Positions 3,481 to 5,885 of a stretch of DNA of 5,885 bases are shown in pieces (the first letter of the stretch is position 1; each line of letters opens with the position of its first letter). Source of the stretch: an uncultured Eubacteriales bacterium (lineage in GTDB: Bacteria > Bacillota > Clostridia > Christensenellales > Borkfalkiaceae). The translations under genes and the position numbers were made by a program. The notes below the pieces were generated by a model that worked only from the letters and a program-made list of their open reading frames with translations, searched no databases and was not told the DNA's origin. Where the stretch lies: contig CACXHH010000158.1 in NCBI GenBank assembly GCA_902767455.1, positions 1 through 5,885 on the forward strand, given 5' to 3'.

Positions 3481-5586
3481 TTAGTTGTTCTTGTTGATGA
3501 GTTCGGCAATAGAAGCGCCGCCGAAATCGGATTCTTTCCATTCGTGAATTTCGCCGTCGTCGTAAGCAGGTTTTTCACGACGGGGTTTTCTTCTCGGTTT
3601 TTCTTCGCCTTCAGCGCCTTCTTCAGTTTCCTGTTTTTCTCTTCTCGGTTTAGCGGGAGCTTCGGGAGCGGGCTGGGTAGCTTTGATGGAGAGAGTGATC
3701 TTTTCTCTGTCGTAATCGATAGCGATGATCTTAGCTTCGACCATCTGACCGACTTTAAGGCTTTCGGTCGGTTTTTCAAGCCATTCGTGAGAGATCTGCG
3801 AGATGTGGACGAGCCCGTCAACACCCGGTTCGAGTTCTACGAATACGCCGAATTCGACTATTCTTACGACTTTGCCTTCAACTACGTCGCCGACATTGTA
3901 TTTGCCGGGAACGTTTTCCCAAGGACGGGGTTGAAGCTGTTTATAGCCGATGGAAACTTTCTTATTGTCGTAGTCGATCTTGAGGACTTTGAACTGATAC
4001 TCTTTGCCGATTTCAAATACTTCGGCGGGAGCTTTGATACCCGTCCATACGAGATCGGTGATGTGAGCAAGACAGTCAAACCCGTCAACTTCTACGAAAG
4101 CGCCAAAGGAAGCGAAACGAACGACTTTACCGGTAACGATATCGTCGATATGAACGTTATTGAAGAAAGCTTCTTCCTTTTCCTTTTTAAGAGCTTCTTT
4201 TTCTGCTCTTTCGGCTTCGAGAATAACTCTTTGAGAAGCAACGATCTGTTTTCTTCTTTCCTGAGATTCGATCTTTTCGGCTTTAAGTCTTAAAGTCTTA
4301 CCGACGTATTTGTCGAGATCTTTAACGAAACCAATTCTTATCTGAGAAGAAGGAATAAATACGCCGTAGGAACCGAATTTAGCGGTAAGGCCGCCTTTGT
4401 TGGTGCCGTCGACTACTACTTCGAAGATCTTACCGTTCTTGATCTCTTCGATTTCCTTTTCTTCTTCCAAAAGCCTGGTGATAGCCTTTTCGGAAAGCAT
4501 GACGGGGTTGAGATCAGTAATCATAACTTCGATCTCATCGCCTATTTTGGAACTGTAGTCGGCTTTATTGTAAGTTTCGGTGCAAAGTTCTTCTTTAGGG
4601 AGGAGAATTTCTTTTTTAGTTCCGTTGATATACAGAGCCAAACCTTCGTCAGTCGCAGAAGAAATCGTTGCTTTTATTCTTTGCCCCTTTCTAAATTTTT
4701 GTGAAGGGCTATCCATTTTAGCAACTGCCTCTTCCATTTCGTTTAAAGTTTTGACTTCAGTAACTTCTTCCATATTAGAAAAAACCTCCATTAATTGTTC
4801 GGGCGGGGTCGAAGCACCCGAAATAATTCCTATCTTTTTATAATTTTTGAATTCCGACCGATTGAACGTTTGCGCCGAAGAAACCATAAAAACGTTAGGG
4901 CAATTTTTTCGGCAAAGCTCATACAACTTTTTTGTGTTGCTCGACTTTTCGCCTCCGATAACCACCATCGCGTCACAGATTTTCGATAAATCATCCGCTT
5001 CACGTTGACGTTCTATTGTAGTATAACAAATTGTTTTAAAAATAGCAATATTTTTTTGATAATTTTTTTGAAAATTCTTTAAAAAATCGTCAAATTTTTC
5101 TACGGAACATGTCGTTTGGGCAACTATACAGACTTTTTCGAGTGTTTTTAAGTCGATTTCGGGCGGATAAGAGTCGCACACGACGACTTCGCCATCGCAC
5201 CAACCTGCTATCCCTATGACCTCGGGATGAGATTTTTCGCCTACGATAACGATGGTATAGCCGTCGGACGAATACTTTTCGACGATAGAGTGAATCTTCT
5301 TGACGAAAGGACAAGTGCAGTCGATTACTTCGATATTTCTTGCGGATAGTTTGTCGTAAACGGCTCTGCCGACGCCGTGAGATCGAATAATGAGTTTGGC
5401 GCCGTCGGGAACTTCGTCAACGCTTTCGACCTTTTTCACGCCAAGGCTTTCTATTTCCTTTATCACCCGTTCGTTATGAATCAGTTCGCCGAGCGTATAA
5501 ACGCCTTCGCCGCCGAGCATTTTTGCCGTATCGACCGCGCGCTTTACACCCGAACAAAATCCGTTGTATTTTCCCTGAATAATCAA
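3481..5586 (-). CDS. ispH: Fused 4-hydroxy-3-methylbut-2-enyl diphosphate reductase / 30S ribosomal protein S1
   Basis: Residues about 1-272 are IspH (LytB), the [4Fe-4S] enzyme that converts HMBPP to IPP and DMAPP at the end of the MEP pathway. Visible are cluster cysteines Cys11 (GFCSGVKRAV), Cys92 (CTCPFV) and Cys187 (ICYTT), substrate histidines His37, His70 and His120, catalytic Glu122 (HPEV), SSN at 215-217 and GAST at 257-260. Residues 298-635 hold four S1 RNA-binding domains: about 298-367 (divergent), 382-455, 479-548 and 564-635 (the last two with FGAFVEV and FGVFVEL), with a charged helix at 456-475. A Lys/Arg/Glu-rich tail fills 636-690. S1 binds mRNA on the 30S subunit. Such fusions are known in Clostridia. 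The TTG start, 9 nt after AAGGA, overlaps the plsC stop by 4 nt. An internal GGAGG-ATG lies at the junction (residue 272). Confidence 0.96.
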   Translation of the reverse strand: MIIQGKYNGFCSGVKRAVDTAKMLGGEGVYTLGELIHNERVIKEIESLGVKKVESVDEVPDGAKLIIRSHGVGRAVYDKLSARNIEVIDCTCPFVKKIHSIVEKYSSDGYTIVIVGEKSHPEVIGIAGWCDGEVVVCDSYPPEIDLKTLEKVCIVAQTTCSVEKFDDFLKNFQKNYQKNIAIFKTICYTTIERQREADDLSKICDAMVVIGGEKSSNTKKLYELCRKNCPNVFMVSSAQTFNRSEFKNYKKIGIISGASTPPEQLMEVFSNMEEVTEVKTLNEMEEAVAKMDSPSQKFRKGQRIKATISSATDEGLALYINGTKKEILLPKEELCTETYNKADYSSKIGDEIEVMITDLNPVMLSEKAITRLLEEEKEIEEIKNGKIFEVVVDGTNKGGLTAKFGSYGVFIPSSQIRIGFVKDLDKYVGKTLRLKAEKIESQERRKQIVASQRVILEAERAEKEALKKEKEEAFFNNVHIDDIVTGKVVRFASFGAFVEVDGFDCLAHITDLVWTGIKAPAEVFEIGKEYQFKVLKIDYDNKKVSIGYKQLQPRPWENVPGKYNVGDVVEGKVVRIVEFGVFVELEPGVDGLVHISQISHEWLEKPTESLKVGQMVEAKIIAIDYDREKITLSIKATQPAPEAPAKPRREKQETEEGAEGEEKPRRKPRREKPAYDDGEIHEWKESDFGGASIAELINKNN
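4771..4789 (-). promoter_or_regulatory. Internal ribosome binding site and ATG at the IspH/S1 junction
   Basis: GGAGG (4789 to 4785) is followed 11 nt later by an in-frame ATG (4773-4771), codon 272 of the fused gene. This is exactly where IspH similarity ends (GASTPPEQL...) and before the first S1 domain (about 298). Initiation here would give a free S1 of about 430 residues. The same bases also encode Met-Glu-Val, so the match could be incidental. Confidence 0.5.
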
Positions 5587-5885
5587 TTTGTTTTTTCCTT
5601 GATTTTTTTATTTTCAACAAGATAATCGTTGAGCTGAGCTTTGGTCAGCAACAGCTTTTCTCTTATCTTCTCGGTCGAAAGATCGTTGACCGATTTATCT
5701 CTTATCCCGTAAAACTCTTCGAGAGAGAACTTTTCTCCGACGAAAACGTAGTTTTTACGGAAGATCTTCGCCTTTTTATAAATATATATCGGTATAACGT
5801 TGACTTTGGCTTTGACGGCTATCATACCCACGCCGTTTTTAAACGGAAGAAGTTCTTCGCTCGTCTTGTTTCTCGTGCCTTCGGG
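5583..5885 (-). CDS. plsC: 1-acyl-sn-glycerol-3-phosphate acyltransferase, C-terminal part (cut by window edge)
   Basis: The frame is open to the window end and yields the last 100 residues. They begin with PEGTR, the block III motif of the PlsC acyltransferase family that binds the glycerol-phosphate acceptor, followed by LLPFKNGVGMIAVKA and the block IV-like VIPIYIY. PlsC acylates lysophosphatidic acid to phosphatidic acid at the inner face of the membrane. The catalytic HX4D motif must lie beyond the window. The lysine-rich C-terminus is plausible for membrane binding. A GTG at 5831 would begin after PEGTR and is not a credible start. The stop codon overlaps the TTG start of ispH-rpsA by 4 nt. 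A plsC-ispH-rpsA order, often with cmk upstream, is typical of Clostridia. Confidence 0.88.
   Translation of the reverse strand, partial: PEGTRNKTSEELLPFKNGVGMIAVKAKVNVIPIYIYKKAKIFRKNYVFVGEKFSLEEFYGIRDKSVNDLSTEKIREKLLLTKAQLNDYLVENKKIKEKTN
5596..5600 (-). promoter_or_regulatory. Ribosome binding site deciding the TTG start of ispH-rpsA
   Basis: AAGGA on the minus strand, 9 nt upstream of TTG at 5586, lies inside the end of plsC. No ATG or GTG start fits the IspH N-terminus (…IIQGKYNGFC) at this place, so the rare TTG start is accepted. Confidence 0.65.

Noticed and set aside
3405..3824. Minus-strand frame of 139 codons overlapping the 3' end of the fusion gene
   Set aside because: It is out of frame with S1 domain 4 and the tail, and extends across the intrinsic terminator; its Lys/Ser-rich product is a shadow.
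3544..4293. Long plus-strand open frame (249 codons) opposite the S1 part of the fusion gene
   Set aside because: It is antisense to well-supported S1 domains, has a low-complexity Phe/Ser/Asp-rich product typical of a shadow of Glu/Lys-rich codons, and has no recognisable domain.
3481..4773. Separate rpsA gene downstream of ispH
   Set aside because: There is no stop codon between the IspH and S1 parts; the frame is continuous, so it is annotated as one fused gene with a possible internal start.
1..5885. CRISPR array, insertion sequence, toxin-antitoxin or phage defence system
   Set aside because: No regularly spaced repeats, transposase or nuclease-like frames, or terminal inverted repeats were seen; the longest direct repeat is the 12-bp promoter-associated one.

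Overview
The window comes from a low-to-moderate GC Bacillota genome, most likely an uncultivated Clostridia-type bacterium. Three things suggest this: an IspH (LytB) reductase fused in frame to a four-domain ribosomal protein S1, a fusion known from Clostridia; a plsC gene just upstream of it; and amino-acid ABC transporter proteins of the clostridial type. Translation uses the standard code, with TGA as a stop. Every gene I can support lies on the minus strand, so transcription runs from right to left.

Layout from right to left. (1) 5885-3481: the 3' part of plsC, running off the window edge, overlaps by 4 nt an ispH-rpsA fusion gene that ends in a strong intrinsic terminator (3436-3465). 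(2) 3430-654: a near-consensus sigma-70/sigma-A promoter (TTGACA-17-TATAAT) drives a three-gene polar amino-acid uptake operon: substrate-binding lipoprotein, permease, ATPase. The promoter carries a palindrome and A/T-rich inverted and direct repeats. (3) 653-309: a gene-free, A/T-rich gap with several inverted repeats, a terminator-like hairpin and the promoter of the tRNA operon. (4) 308-9: tRNA-Pro(TGG), a CAT-anticodon tRNA (probably Ile2) and tRNA-Asp(GTC), ending in an intrinsic terminator.

How the genes work together. The lipoprotein captures an amino acid outside the cell, the permease forms the membrane channel and the ATPase powers import. PlsC (phospholipid synthesis), IspH (last step of the MEP isoprenoid pathway) and S1 (mRNA binding on the 30S subunit) form a growth-linked cluster.

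The most interesting observations are four. The substrate-binding protein appears circularly permuted: the segment that normally closes the family fold at the C-terminus sits directly after the lipobox. The ATPase has an insertion of about 75 residues between Walker A and the Q-loop. A Shine-Dalgarno sequence and ATG lie exactly at the IspH/S1 junction, so free S1 might be made from the fused gene. The tRNA-Asp gene has an acceptor stem whose two strands do not pair. No mobile element, CRISPR array or phage gene was seen.
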